A DNA stretch of 64,000 bases from Amycolatopsis sp. EV170708-02-1 (GCF_022479115.1 NZ_CP092497.1:1860001-1924000), one strand, 5' to 3'; shown: positions 54,456 through 63,627, counted from the stretch's first letter. Notes: generated from the letters alone by a model not told the origin. Numbers and translations are program-made.

Positions 54456-54955
54456 AACGGCCCGCCGTACGTCACGTGAGACGCTTCGAAAATCGTGCCC
54501 TGTCCAGGAGAAATGCAGAAACTGGGCCGATGGCCGTCGCAGGGCTTCCTCTTGCAGCCACTGTGGACAGTCGCCCGACGAGCCACGGGCGACCTGATTT
54601 CACGATCATCCGGCGTGCCCGGTTCGATCCCGCTCCGCGGCACGTCCGCGAGGGCGGACAGCACGGTCAGGTGTTCCTCGGCGAACATCCGCGCCCGCCC
54701 TGCACCCATGATCCCTTCCGGGGCGGGATCGACCGCCGGCGGGCGCTGGTCATGGTGTTCCTGCTCCGCCAGCCGGGTTCCACGAACATCGTGGGTAAGG
54801 CCGCTGCCGTGGGGAGGGAATCTCGGCTCCGTTGTCGAATCCCGTGCCGCGCGATCGACGTACGGGTATGAGACCGGCCGGCGGATCGAACGTGTCCGGA
54901 GGCCCGAATGCCACGTCGACGGCACCGCCGACTGGCCAGAGGAAGGGGAATACGG
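54456..54955. other. 500-base region without a supported gene
   Basis: This stretch between the divergent lipoprotein remnant and the RibD-like gene holds only open frames of poor composition. A GGTTCGATCCC run near 54620 looks like a T arm but has no matching stem. Confidence 0.5.
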
Positions 54956-55576
54956 ATGTCCAGGACACCACTGCGGCTGTACATGTCCATGTCGCTCGAC
55001 GGATACATCACCGGGCCCGACGACCGGCCGGGCCAGGAACTCGGCCGCGGCGGAGGGCGGCTGTTCAACTGGCTCGACGACCGGATGTCCGAAGGGATCA
55101 ACGGGCAGGTGTACGCCGAGGCCTGCTCGACCGGCGCCGTGATATCCGGACACCGCACGTTCGAGCTGGCCGGCCGCTGGAACGGCGACCACCATGACGG
55201 CGTGCCGATCCACGTGCTCACCCACACCATCGACCCTGCCGACGAGCCACCGGGTAGCGCGAAGTTCTACAGCGACGTCAACGCGTGTGCCAACGAGGCC
55301 CGCGAAGCGGCGGGAGGTCGTGGCGTCCTGGTTCACGGCGCCGGCGCGGCACGAGCTCTGCTGGCAGCAGGCCAGCTCGACGAACTCGAACTGCACCTCG
55401 TCCCCGTGCTGCTCGGCGACGGACGGCGGTTGTTCGAGCCGGCCGGGCTCGGCCACATCGAACTGGAGCCCGTCCGGCGGCTCGAAGGCCGCGACGTCAC
55501 GCACCTGCGATACCGCGTAGTCCCGCCGATTCCCCCAGATCCTCGAACTCCCATTGGCGAGCGACCCGCGGCATAG
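54956..55576 (+). CDS. RibD C-terminal/dihydrofolate-reductase-like protein
   Basis: The protein has 206 residues with a DHFR-like fold. It starts LRLYMSMSLDGYITGPDD, and VISGHRTFEL and LVHGAGAARALLAAGQLDELELHLVPVLLGDG are the conserved RibD_C segments. ATG 54956 follows GGAAGGGGA by 7 bases; a longer frame from 54908 lacks this signal. Members reduce pyrimidine or pterin substrates; the exact role is unknown. Confidence 0.9.
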   Translation: MSRTPLRLYMSMSLDGYITGPDDRPGQELGRGGGRLFNWLDDRMSEGINGQVYAEACSTGAVISGHRTFELAGRWNGDHHDGVPIHVLTHTIDPADEPPGSAKFYSDVNACANEAREAAGGRGVLVHGAGAARALLAAGQLDELELHLVPVLLGDGRRLFEPAGLGHIELEPVRRLEGRDVTHLRYRVVPPIPPDPRTPIGERPAA

Positions 55577-55592
55577 CGACACAACCGGCCCC

Positions 55593-56078
55593 TCAACCTG
55601 CAGGTGATCGGACCACTCGCCTGGCGATCTCCGCGTCCAGCGGGCTCATATCCTCGCTCACCGGTTCCGATGGCGGCCACCAACGAAAGTCCAGCGCTTC
55701 ACCGTTGACGGTCAACCGAGGCGCGACCTGGAGCTGAACCCGATATACGGCCAAGAGTTCCCGACGCTCCGGCTTCGTGAGATCGAACTCGGCCACGGCG
55801 GCGAACGACAGACCCACGCCGTGGATGCCGGTCTCCTCACCCAGTTCCCGCGCCGCGGCCTCGAGCGGGCTCTCACCCGTCTCCCGCATCCCTCCGGGAA
55901 GCTCCCACTGCCTCCGCCGGCTGTCGAACATCATCAGGACTGATTCCGCGTGGATGGCGACGACCAAAGACGCGGGCATGGCCACCTGCTTGGCCAGACT
56001 CCCCAACTCCTCTTCGGCGACAAAACGGAAGTCGACCAAGGCGTTGCCGACACGATCGCGGATCGGAAGTTCGACCAT
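55593..56078 (-). CDS. NUDIX hydrolase
   Basis: The protein has 161 residues. The NUDIX box is complete: GGMRETGESPLEAAARELGE followed by ETGI. It hydrolyses nucleoside diphosphates linked to other groups; the substrate is unknown. ATG 56078 places a conventional N-terminus; a longer frame to 56156 is open. It is convergent with the RibD-like gene. Confidence 0.9.
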   Translation of the reverse strand: MVELPIRDRVGNALVDFRFVAEEELGSLAKQVAMPASLVVAIHAESVLMMFDSRRRQWELPGGMRETGESPLEAAARELGEETGIHGVGLSFAAVAEFDLTKPERRELLAVYRVQLQVAPRLTVNGEALDFRWWPPSEPVSEDMSPLDAEIARRVVRSPAG

Positions 56079-56182
56079 GACGCCATTCCACCGCATTACC
56101 GGCAGAAAGCACACCAGACGAACCGACTGCTCTGGTCGCGGCACGTGCCCGAGCACCAGCCCTGACGCCGAAGGGACTCTGG

Positions 56183-56722
56183 TCAGGCCCGGTTGCGCCA
56201 GACCTGGTTACGCGCCGCGAGGCTGCATGGCCACTGGATGAGCTGGACCCCGTTGCTGGTGGAGCTGCCAGGTATGTCCAGGCATTTACCGGACCGGACG
56301 TTCTCGATGTAGTGGTAGTGCCAGCCGTTCTCAGAACGGACGTGGCGGAACCGCCACGACTGGCTGCCGCCGGAGTCGGACTGGCAGTCCCAGAGGTGGA
56401 GTTTGGCCCCGGCGGCGGTGCTCTTGCCGGGTACGTCAAGGCACTTGGAGTTCCCGCTTCTGACCTGTAGCCGGAAGGTGTTCTCCCGGTTGAAGTCCTG
56501 GGAGAAGTACCAGAGCTGGTTGGTGTCCCCATGGCAGGGCCACTGGATGGCTGTCGCACCCTTGGGAGTGACCTTGGACCCGTTGCCGTGCGCGTCGAGG
56601 CACTGGCCGTTCAGCGCGCTGACAATGGGCGACTCGATCGCCGCCGAGGCCGGCTGGGCGGTCAGCAGGGCGGCGGCCAGCGCGGCCGAGCAGACGGTGG
56701 GCAATACGCGGAGGTTCGTCAC
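56183..56722 (-). CDS. Secreted ricin-type lectin domain protein
   Basis: The protein has 179 residues. The signal peptide ends near QPASAAIES. The beta-trefoil has QLWYF, QSWRFRH and QVWRN, the three QxW motifs of a single ricin-B domain, with three LD-type lobes (QCLDAHG, KCLDVPG, KCLDIPG). It should bind galactose-like or plant glycans extracellularly. The start is GTG 56722. No catalytic domain is attached. Confidence 0.9.
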   Translation of the reverse strand: MTNLRVLPTVCSAALAAALLTAQPASAAIESPIVSALNGQCLDAHGNGSKVTPKGATAIQWPCHGDTNQLWYFSQDFNRENTFRLQVRSGNSKCLDVPGKSTAAGAKLHLWDCQSDSGGSQSWRFRHVRSENGWHYHYIENVRSGKCLDIPGSSTSNGVQLIQWPCSLAARNQVWRNRA

Positions 56723-56948
56723 GTCTTTTGGGGCTTTCCGGTGGATGATCGGGTCGGTTTCGGGCCTTATGGACCAGCGACACCTATTTTGATTTTCAAG
56801 TCGCTAAATAGCGATACTCCCGAACAGAATCAGTCATTCGGGTGTTCTTGGCAGCTGCGTGCGTCCAGTGCCGTCTCACGCTGGGCGTCACCATGATCAG
56901 CCTCGAACTCGAGCTGGTCGGCTGGGCCGAGATGATATGCCGTACGGC

Positions 56949-58007
56949 TCAGCGCAGGTCGATTTCGATTCGGTGTTTCGCGAGCATGTCCAGAAGGTAT
57001 TCGCGGGTGATCGCCGGGCCCAGCCGACGCCGGTCGTAGCCGGCAGCAAGGTGCTCGCGGGCGACGGCCGACTCGTGCCACACCAGATGAAACGGGGCCT
57101 GCGCGCCGAAACCTCCACGGAGGCAGTCCTCCAGGGCGTCGAGGTTCCAGCCGAAGTACCCGCCTGGGCCGTTGATCGCCTCCCCGAGCGCGCAGTAGAA
57201 CCCCTCGATGTCGGTCACGAACCGGCCGTCGAGATCGTAGGTGGTGCCGGGTGGCCCGTCAGGTGCGCCGGACAGGTGTCCGAGCGCCACCCCGGCCCAC
57301 CGGTGCCGCATGTCTCGGTCGTAGCCGGCCCACAGGTTCCGCCTGGATGGCCGTCCAGTGCGCCAATGCTCCAGGATGCCAAGGACCCCCACCGGCAACC
57401 GCTCCCCCTCGCCCAGCTCGACCGTCACGTCCAGAAGTCCGGCGACGGACCGTGACGGACCGGCCGCATTGACCGTTCCGGAGACCCCAGCGCCGATCAC
57501 CAGGCCGGTGGAACCATCGGTGGCGACCGCATGGACCTCGCCGCGGATCCGGCGGCGGCGCAGTCCGGCCCTGGACGACTGTCCCAGCGCGCCGAGCGCG
57601 ACCAGCAGCGCCGGTTCCGGCCGGCAGTCGAGGAGCCTGATCTCCGGCACCGGTGCTGCCACCCCGTCGGCGGGAGTGTCGACGAACAGTCCCTCGATGT
57701 CCGCGCACAGCGCCAGCGGGACGTCGTCATGGGAATCATCGAAGCCGATGTCACCACGGAGCAGCCAGCGTGGGCCGACCGGATGCGCCCATGTCCACCG
57801 TCGGAGACCGGCATCGCGATTGACCACCACCCTGAGGACACTATCTGCGGCGAGTCGCGACGGGTCAGCGAGCCAGAAAGAGTGACCGTCGGTGGCTACG
57901 ATCGGCGCTCTTGGGCGTGCCCTCTCCTGCCACGCAGTGCAGGGCGACGGTGTGAATGGTCGAGGGCCTGGCCAGGTCAGCAACGCTGCCGGGTAGCGCC
58001 GACGCAT
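56949..58007 (-). CDS. Barstar-domain protein with N-terminal extension
   Basis: The protein has 352 residues. The C-terminal 95 residues are barstar (DGRFVTDIEGFYCALGEAIN, then FGWNLDALEDCLRGGFG). Barstar binds and inhibits barnase-type ribonucleases. The N-terminal 240 residues are an unrecognised domain with no visible signal peptide. No barnase gene occurs in the window. The start is ATG 58007, but an internal start for the barstar-only part cannot be excluded. Confidence 0.8.
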   Translation of the reverse strand: MRRRYPAALLTWPGPRPFTPSPCTAWQERARPRAPIVATDGHSFWLADPSRLAADSVLRVVVNRDAGLRRWTWAHPVGPRWLLRGDIGFDDSHDDVPLALCADIEGLFVDTPADGVAAPVPEIRLLDCRPEPALLVALGALGQSSRAGLRRRRIRGEVHAVATDGSTGLVIGAGVSGTVNAAGPSRSVAGLLDVTVELGEGERLPVGVLGILEHWRTGRPSRRNLWAGYDRDMRHRWAGVALGHLSGAPDGPPGTTYDLDGRFVTDIEGFYCALGEAINGPGGYFGWNLDALEDCLRGGFGAQAPFHLVWHESAVAREHLAAGYDRRRLGPAITREYLLDMLAKHRIEIDLR

Positions 58008-58070
58008 CCACCATCACACAGCGTCAGTAGACTCGGCGGGTATGTCGTCACCGATTTGGGGATCCATCCT

Positions 58071-58841
58071 GTGCTTTCCACTACCAGCAACCGCTTAGTT
58101 TGTCTCGGTGACTCCTTCACCGAGGGTGTCGGTGACGAGGACCCCTCGTCACCCAACGGCGTCCGCGGCTGGGCCGATCGCGTCGCGGGCACCCTCGCGG
58201 CCAACCACCAGGACTTCCGTTACGCCAACCTCGCGATCCGCGGCAAGCTCCTCGGACAGGTCCTCGCGGAGCAGCTCGACCCGGCGCTCGCGCTGAACCC
58301 GGATCTCGTGACGCTCTACGCCGGCGGCAACGACCTGATGCGGCCGAAGGTCGACATCGACGCTCTCCTCGAGGATTACGACGTCGCGGTCGGCAAGGTG
58401 GTCGCCACCGGGGCGCGGGTCGTCCTGTTCACCGGGGTCGACGGGGTCGAAGACGCGTTGTTCCGCAGAATCCGTGGCCGCGTCGCGATCTACAACGAGC
58501 ACGTCCGCGGTATCGCCGCCCGGCATGGAGCACTGCTGGTGGACATGTGGGCGATGCGCCAGTTGCGGGACAGGCGTCTGTGGGCGCCGGACCGTCTGCA
58601 CCTGAACTCGTTGGGGCACAACGAGATCGCCATCGCCGTCCTCGACGCGCTCGGTGAGCCGCACGAGCTGGCGCCCGCCGTGCTCGGGCCGCGGCCGTCG
58701 CTGAGCCCGCAGGCGCGGCGCACCGAAAACCTCCAGTGGGGCAAGGAGCACGCCGTCCCGTGGATCAAACGCAGGCTGCGTGGCGAGTCCTCGGGCGACG
58801 CGCTCCTGCCGAAGCGGCCGACGATGGCCCCCTACACCTGA
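58071..58841 (+). CDS. SGNH hydrolase
   Basis: The protein has 256 residues. Block I is VCLGDSFTEGVGDE, block III is YAGGNDLM and block V is DRLHLNSLGH, a complete SGNH set. There is no signal peptide, so it is cytoplasmic. GTG 58071 follows GGGGATCC by 7 bases; a longer frame from 57531 overlaps the barstar gene and was rejected. Its 3' end overlaps the TetR gene by 10 bases. Confidence 0.9.
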   Translation: MLSTTSNRLVCLGDSFTEGVGDEDPSSPNGVRGWADRVAGTLAANHQDFRYANLAIRGKLLGQVLAEQLDPALALNPDLVTLYAGGNDLMRPKVDIDALLEDYDVAVGKVVATGARVVLFTGVDGVEDALFRRIRGRVAIYNEHVRGIAARHGALLVDMWAMRQLRDRRLWAPDRLHLNSLGHNEIAIAVLDALGEPHELAPAVLGPRPSLSPQARRTENLQWGKEHAVPWIKRRLRGESSGDALLPKRPTMAPYT

Positions 58842-59404
58842 CGCGGCCGAAGCCCGTCGAAGAGGATGCAGATCGTCCGGGCCCGGAACTCGGGCCCGGC
58901 ATGCTCGGCCGCTTTCGCGGTTCCGATGATCACCGCGATCAGTTCGTCGACGCCGAGATCCTTGCGGACGTCGCCGGTGTCCTGCGCCCGGCGGAGCAGC
59001 ACGCCGAGCGCGTCCTTCAGGCGGACGCCGATGACCGACCCCGCCGACGGCACGCTGACTCCGGCCGCCGACAGGGCTTCGAAGTAGGCGTTCTTGGCGC
59101 CGGACATCTCGATCCAGCCGGTCAGGAAGCCGAAGAACGCGGCGCCCGGGTCGGGTGAGTCCGCGGCCACCGTGGCCTCCGCCTCGTCGACGAAGCGGTG
59201 CAGGCGTGCGAAGAGCACCGCTTCCAGCAGCGCTTCTTTCGTCGGAAAGTGCCGGAACACCGTGCCGACGCCGACGCCTGCTTCGCGGGCGACTTCCTCG
59301 GTCGGCGCACTGGTGCCTTTGGCCGCGAAGACGCGCTCCGCGGCCTCCAACACCCGTGTGCGGTTACGGCGGGCATCGGCTCGGAGCGGTTTCTCGTCCG
59401 TCAC
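58832..59404 (-). CDS. TetR family regulator
   Basis: The protein has 190 residues, with a helix-turn-helix PTEEVAREAGVGVGTVFRHFPTKEALL and a C-terminal TetR domain. The start is GTG 59404. It is convergent with the SGNH hydrolase gene and follows the AHSA1 gene by 30 bases on the same strand. The target is not obvious. Confidence 0.9.
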   Translation of the reverse strand: MTDEKPLRADARRNRTRVLEAAERVFAAKGTSAPTEEVAREAGVGVGTVFRHFPTKEALLEAVLFARLHRFVDEAEATVAADSPDPGAAFFGFLTGWIEMSGAKNAYFEALSAAGVSVPSAGSVIGVRLKDALGVLLRRAQDTGDVRKDLGVDELIAVIIGTAKAAEHAGPEFRARTICILFDGLRPRQV

Positions 59405-59434
59405 AGCGGGGATCCTAGACCCGTTGTCGAGAGG

Positions 59435-59872
59435 CTAGTCCGGCATCTCGTCCAATACGCGCGCCAAGGCCTTCGGGACGCCGGTGCGCCAGCCGCCGCC
59501 CATGATCCGGCGCGACATACGTTGGAATTCGTCGTCCGGGTCGAAGCCCTCGTGACTGAGGAACAGCCGTGTCCCGTGCCCCTCCGGCTCGAGCCGCCAG
59601 GTGACCGTCCACTCCGGACCCCAGCTGATGCTGAGCAGCCGCTCCGGCTCCACCGCCAGCACCTCGCAGGCGACCGGGCCGCCCGCGAAGCCGGCGGCGG
59701 GCACAGGATCCGCGAGCAGCTCGAACCTGTGTCCCACAACGGGTTTGATGTCGTTCGGCATGCGGAGCCAGCGCTCCAGCAGCTGCGGTTCGGTCAGCGC
59801 GCGCCACACCTTGCGCGGCGGATGCGCCAGGAACTGGTCGACGTGAACGGCCGTCGGATCCTCGTCGTTCAG
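59435..59872 (-). CDS. AHSA1/SRPBCC family protein, possible CTG start
   Basis: The protein has about 145 residues with an SRPBCC fold: HPPRKVWRALTEPQLLERWL at the start and MGGGWRTGVPKALARVL at the end. The frame extends upstream of the first GTG (59809) to CTG 59872, which overlaps the ArsR stop as CTGA and has GAGGAGGAG just upstream. CTG is therefore the best start, giving the usual family length. ArsR/AHSA1 pairs are common, and the ArsR protein represses the pair. Confidence 0.78.
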   Translation of the reverse strand: MNDEDPTAVHVDQFLAHPPRKVWRALTEPQLLERWLRMPNDIKPVVGHRFELLADPVPAAGFAGGPVACEVLAVEPERLLSISWGPEWTVTWRLEPEGHGTRLFLSHEGFDPDDEFQRMSRRIMGGGWRTGVPKALARVLDEMPD

Positions 59873-60186
59873 AACTCCTCCTCGTCCAGCAGTTCACGCA
59901 GGTTGCCCAGTTTGCCGCGCCAGTACCGCTCGTACGGCGAAAGCCAGTCCGAGACCTCTCGCAGTGGTGCGGCGTCCAGAGAGTAGACGCGATTGCGGCC
60001 CTGCCTCTCTTCCCGGACGAGCCCGGCCTCGCGGAGCACCCGAAGGTGTTCCGAAAGGCTCGGCCGCCGCATGTCGAACCGTTCGGCGATCTCCCCCGCC
60101 GCCCGCGGACCGTCGAGGAGGATGCCCAGCACTTCACGGCGGGCCGGGTTGGCGAGCGCGGCGAAGACGTCGTCGTTGACCGGCAC
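59869..60186 (-). CDS. ArsR family regulator
   Basis: The protein has 105 residues, a compact winged helix: PARREVLGILLDGPRAAGEI and DMRRPSLSEHLRVLREAGLV. Metal-binding cysteines of classical ArsR are absent. GTG 60186 overlaps the VOC stop by one base (TAGTG). It is the middle gene of VOC, ArsR, AHSA1, with a palindrome GTAGGA-N4-TCCTAC upstream of the first gene. Confidence 0.9.
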   Translation of the reverse strand: MPVNDDVFAALANPARREVLGILLDGPRAAGEIAERFDMRRPSLSEHLRVLREAGLVREERQGRNRVYSLDAAPLREVSDWLSPYERYWRGKLGNLRELLDEEEF

Positions 60187-60571
60187 TAGCGCGGCCAGTT
60201 CCCGTAGCCCGAAGCTTCGAGCAGCCCCATCGCGTTGCCGTCCGGATCCTTCAGAGCCGTCACACGGCCCCAGGGCATCTCCTCCGCGTCGTCGACCTCG
60301 ACGCCTTGAGCGCGGAGCTCCGCGATGTCGGCGTCGACGTCCGTGGTGGTCAGCTGGAAGTGGACACGCGAGTCGTGATCCAGCCCGCCGACGGCGCGAT
60401 CGACGAGGACGATCCCGGTGTCCGCCCCTTGGGGCCGACCATGACGAACGGCCCGTGCGGGCCGCTGACGTCGACGAGCAGGTCGAAGCCGAGCTTGCCG
60501 AGGTAGAAGTCCCGCGCCTCGGTCAGGTCGGAGACCGGCACGGTGAGGAACTGGATGCGGTCGATGTTCAT
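60186..60571 (-). pseudogene. VOC family protein, frameshifted
   Basis: From ATG 60571 the frame gives MNIDRIQFLTVPVSDLTEAR to VMVGPKG. The rest (DTGIVLVDRAVGGLDHDS and EEMPWGRVTALKDPDGNAMG) is in another frame ending at 60186. One extra G in the run corresponding to 60425-60428 joins them. The expected protein is about 128 residues. Confidence 0.82.
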
Positions 60572-60585
60572 GCCGGGAACAATAC

Positions 60586-60601
60586 GTAGGAGATTTCCTA
60601 C
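60586..60601. promoter_or_regulatory. ArsR-type operator
   Basis: GTAGGA-N4-TCCTAC ends 14 bases upstream of the VOC ATG, the first gene of the ArsR operon. Confidence 0.65.
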
Positions 60602-60674
60602 ATGTCAACCGTGCCCCGTACGACCTCGACCTAAATAGAGGTCCAGGGTTCGTGACCAGCGCCGCAACGGCTTG

Positions 60675-60694
60675 AGTTCGCCTATGGACGAACT
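60675..60694. promoter_or_regulatory. Inverted repeat upstream of FMN reductase operon
   Basis: AGTTCG-N8-CGAACT lies 16 bases before the ATG. It may be bound by the MerR regulator encoded at the end of the operon. Confidence 0.5.
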
Positions 60695-60709
60695 TTTAGC
60701 GTCGTCGGC

Positions 60710-61294
60710 ATGAGCACAGAAACCACCACGCAGTCCCCCATCCTCCTCGCCGTGATCATCGGCAGTGTCCGGCACGAACGCTTCGCCGACGCCATCACGG
60801 GATGGCTGCTGGCCGAACTCGCCACCATCGACGGTGTGGAGGTCGATCCGATCGACCTCGCCGACATCGATCTCCCGCTGCAGGGAACGCGGCCCGGTGG
60901 CACCGAGACGGTGATCAGCGACAGGCTGCGCGACGCCGACGCCTTTCTCGTCGTCACCCCTGAGTACAACCACAGCTTCCCCGCGGCGCTGAAGAACGCG
61001 ATCGACTGGCACTTCACCGAATGGGCGTACAAGCCCGTCGCGTTCGTCGGCTACGGCGCCGGATCGGGCGGCATCCGGGCGATCGAGCAACTCCGGCTGA
61101 TCTTCCCCGAGCTGAGGGCCACCACCATCCGAGACGCGGTACTGCTGAACGCTCCCTGGACCCGCCTCGGCCCGAACGGCTACGAAGGAACCGAAGGCGA
61201 GCGCGGCGCGCTGGCCGCGACGATGACGGAACTGGGCTGGTGGGCCCGCACCCTGCGTGCCGGACGCGTCGCGGTCGAGGTGAGTGCGGCATGA
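60710..61294 (+). CDS. NADPH-dependent FMN reductase
   Basis: This flavodoxin-like reductase has 194 residues. LAVIIGSVRHERF is the phosphate loop and TPEYNHSFPAALKNAIDW the conserved flavin-binding motif. It reduces FMN or quinones using NADPH. Its stop overlaps the MFS start (ATGA), and the MerR gene overlaps the MFS stop, so the three form one redox or export operon. Confidence 0.92.
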   Translation: MSTETTTQSPILLAVIIGSVRHERFADAITGWLLAELATIDGVEVDPIDLADIDLPLQGTRPGGTETVISDRLRDADAFLVVTPEYNHSFPAALKNAIDWHFTEWAYKPVAFVGYGAGSGGIRAIEQLRLIFPELRATTIRDAVLLNAPWTRLGPNGYEGTEGERGALAATMTELGWWARTLRAGRVAVEVSAA

Positions 61295-62733
61295 ACCGCC
61301 TGACCGGTCGAGAGCTGCGCATCGCGGCGGTGATCGCACTCGGCGGGTTGATGGCCGTTCTCGACACCACGATCGTCGCCGTCGCGCTGCCGCGATTCAT
61401 GACCACCTTCTCCGCGTCCCTCACCACCATTCAGTGGATCGCGACCGGCTACGCGCTCGGCATGGTCGCGGCGATGCCGCTGGCGGCGACCTTCGCCCAA
61501 CGATGGGGAGCGCGCCGGGTGTACCTGGCCGCGCTGTTCGTGTTCGCGGTGGCGTCCGTGGCCGCCGGAGCCGCCGGTGATCTGGGCTGGCTGATCGCCG
61601 CACGGGTGGCGCAAGGCCTCGCCGGCGGGCTGATCAACCCCTTGGGGATGACCATCGGCTTCGGCGCGGTGGCCCCGGAACGCCGGAGCCGGATGACCGC
61701 GATCACCGGCCTCCCCCTGCTGGTCGGGCCGATCCTCGGTCCGATGCTCGGCGGGATCCTGCTGGACGGATTGTCTTGGCGGGCACTGTTCTTCATCACC
61801 GTCCCACCGGCCCTGCTCGCGGTCGCGGGTGTGCTCCGCTGGGTGCCCGCCGATGCCCCGTCCACCGAACGCACTCCGATCGACGTCGCGGGCGGCCTGC
61901 TGCTCGTGCCCGGTGTCGTCGCGGTGGCGTACGGATTCAGCGAAGAGGCGGCCAGCCTCGGGATCCGGGTGGCGATCGTCGCCATCGGGCTGGCGCTCAT
62001 GGCGGTGTTCACGCGCCGCTCGTGGCGTCATCGCGCACCACTGCTGAACGTCCGGCTCCTGCGCGACCGGACGTTCGGGCGCAACACCGCGATCCTCGTC
62101 CTGTACGCCGGGCCGTACTTCGGCTCGATGCTGCTGATGCCCGCCTACATCCAGGTGATCCGCGGCGACTCGGCCCTGATCAGCGCGGCGATGATGGTGC
62201 CGGGCACGATCGGGATGGGGATCAGTATCCAGTTCGCCGCCCGCCTCCTGGAGCGCTTCGGCCCGCGGATCGTCGTCGGGACCGGGCTGACCCTCGCGGT
62301 CGCGTCGACCGCGTTGACCGTCCTCGTCCTCGCACCGGACACGTCGTACCCGGTGCTGGCGATCTTGGGAGTGCTCCAAGGTGCGGGCACCGGGGCGATC
62401 ATGATGCCCACCATCGTCAGCGCGGGCCGTGATCTGCGGGGACCGGATCTCGCGTCCGGTTCCGCGATCCTCCCCCTGGCCAGCACCATCGCGAGCGCGG
62501 TCGGCACCGCTGTGGTGAGCGCGGTGTTCACCGGGCTGATCGCGGCCGCCACCGGAGGACAGGGGCTCGCCGCCTTGCGCCTTTCGCCGTCGCTCACCGG
62601 GGAGATCGTCGACGCGTATCGTCTGACTCTCGTCGGTGTGCTCGCGGTCATGGTGCTCGCCCTGGTGGTCAGGCTGCGAACCCGGCCCACCATCCCGACA
62701 GTGCAACCCACGACGGTACGGAGCGCGGCATGA
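61291..62733 (+). CDS. MFS transporter, DHA2 (EmrB/QacA) type
   Basis: The protein has 480 residues with 14 predicted helices. DTTIVAVALPRF in the first helix and GPMLGGILLDGLSWRALFFI (motif C region) identify the drug:H+ antiporter 2 family. ATG 61291 overlaps the reductase stop. It probably exports a toxic or redox-active compound. Co-transcription with a reductase and MerR regulator suggests an inducible resistance unit. Confidence 0.92.
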   Translation: MNRLTGRELRIAAVIALGGLMAVLDTTIVAVALPRFMTTFSASLTTIQWIATGYALGMVAAMPLAATFAQRWGARRVYLAALFVFAVASVAAGAAGDLGWLIAARVAQGLAGGLINPLGMTIGFGAVAPERRSRMTAITGLPLLVGPILGPMLGGILLDGLSWRALFFITVPPALLAVAGVLRWVPADAPSTERTPIDVAGGLLLVPGVVAVAYGFSEEAASLGIRVAIVAIGLALMAVFTRRSWRHRAPLLNVRLLRDRTFGRNTAILVLYAGPYFGSMLLMPAYIQVIRGDSALISAAMMVPGTIGMGISIQFAARLLERFGPRIVVGTGLTLAVASTALTVLVLAPDTSYPVLAILGVLQGAGTGAIMMPTIVSAGRDLRGPDLASGSAILPLASTIASAVGTAVVSAVFTGLIAAATGGQGLAALRLSPSLTGEIVDAYRLTLVGVLAVMVLALVVRLRTRPTIPTVQPTTVRSAA

Positions 62734-63104
62734 CGACAACGACACGATCCCCGCTCGACGCCCACCTGACCATCAGCGAAGTCGCGAGCAAGGCCGGGGT
62801 CTCGGCCAACGCCGTCCGGTACTACGAGCGCTACCGCGTCATCACCGCCGAACGCACCGCGGGCAACGCACGGCGCTTCACGGTCGACGCCATCTGCCGG
62901 ATCCGGCTCGCGGTCGCCGCCCAGCGGGTCGGGCTGAGTCTCGCCGAAAGCGCGGAGATCCTGGCCGAGATCCCGCCGATGTCCCCGGATCTCGAGCAGT
63001 GGTCGCGCGCGGGACAGCGGCTCATCGACGCCGGGCAGGCCCGCATCGCCGAACTGGCCTCGGTGGTCGACGAGTACCGGACGCTCGCGTTCCTCAGGAG
63101 CTGA
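62730..63104 (+). CDS. MerR family regulator
   Basis: The protein has 124 residues, with the MerR helix-turn-helix LTISEVASKAGVSANAVRYYERYRVI. SoxR-like sequence appears in VGLSLAESAEIL, but the C-terminal cysteine cluster needed for a [2Fe-2S] sensor is missing. It is probably ligand-activated rather than redox-sensing. ATG 62730 overlaps the MFS stop. Its 3' end overlaps the PPOX gene by 11 bases. Confidence 0.9.
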   Translation: MTTTTRSPLDAHLTISEVASKAGVSANAVRYYERYRVITAERTAGNARRFTVDAICRIRLAVAAQRVGLSLAESAEILAEIPPMSPDLEQWSRAGQRLIDAGQARIAELASVVDEYRTLAFLRS

Positions 63105-63576
63105 ACGGTGCTTCCGCGGGGTTCGACCAGCGGAACACCGGGCGGTTCTCCAGACCGGGGTAGGCCACGGCCATACCCCGGTCCGGGGACATCGACCACA
63201 GCCGCGCGTCCGGCGACGCGGCATGGTTCGCCCAGTCCGGTGACCAGCCGGGGACGTAGCGCTCGTAGATGCGACGGATCCGCGCCAGGTCCTTGGCCTC
63301 CAGCCTCGCCGGGCCGCTCGCACGCACCTGACGGACGTCATCGGGCGGATCGAACGTCGCGACCATGACGGCGACTTCCCGGTTGTCGCGAGCCGCGGCC
63401 AGGAACGGCGACGGCAGGCCGTCCGGCACCGGCGTGTGGAACCAGAACCTGCCCTCCTCGGCGACGAACCACATCGTCGCCAGCGCCGGGTTGCCCCGGC
63501 CGGTGGTGGTGGCGACGCTGGCAGGCAAACGCGGCTCGTCGAGAAGAGCTCGTACCGCGAGAATCGGTCGGTCCAT
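63094..63576 (-). CDS. Pyridoxamine 5'-phosphate oxidase-family protein
   Basis: The protein has 160 residues with a split-barrel flavin-binding fold: ASVATTTGRGNPALATMWFV and VAVMVATFDPPDDVRQVRASG. Many members bind F420 or FMN. ATG 63576 has a modest AGGCTGG upstream; a TTG at 63591 is the alternative. It is convergent with the MerR gene. The substrate is unknown. Confidence 0.88.
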   Translation of the reverse strand: MDRPILAVRALLDEPRLPASVATTTGRGNPALATMWFVAEEGRFWFHTPVPDGLPSPFLAAARDNREVAVMVATFDPPDDVRQVRASGPARLEAKDLARIRRIYERYVPGWSPDWANHAASPDARLWSMSPDRGMAVAYPGLENRPVFRWSNPAEAPFSS

Positions 63577-63627
63577 GTGGCCAGCCTGCAACTTCGACCG
63601 CGGTCGAGGTCCAGCGCCCGCGGAGCA

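Noticed and set aside
54600..54640. GGTTCGATCCC resembling a tRNA T arm
   Set aside because: No flanking stem pairs and no cloverleaf can be built.
54239..55582. Long minus-strand open frame over the RibD-like gene
   Set aside because: It overlaps a strongly supported gene and has no recognisable domain.
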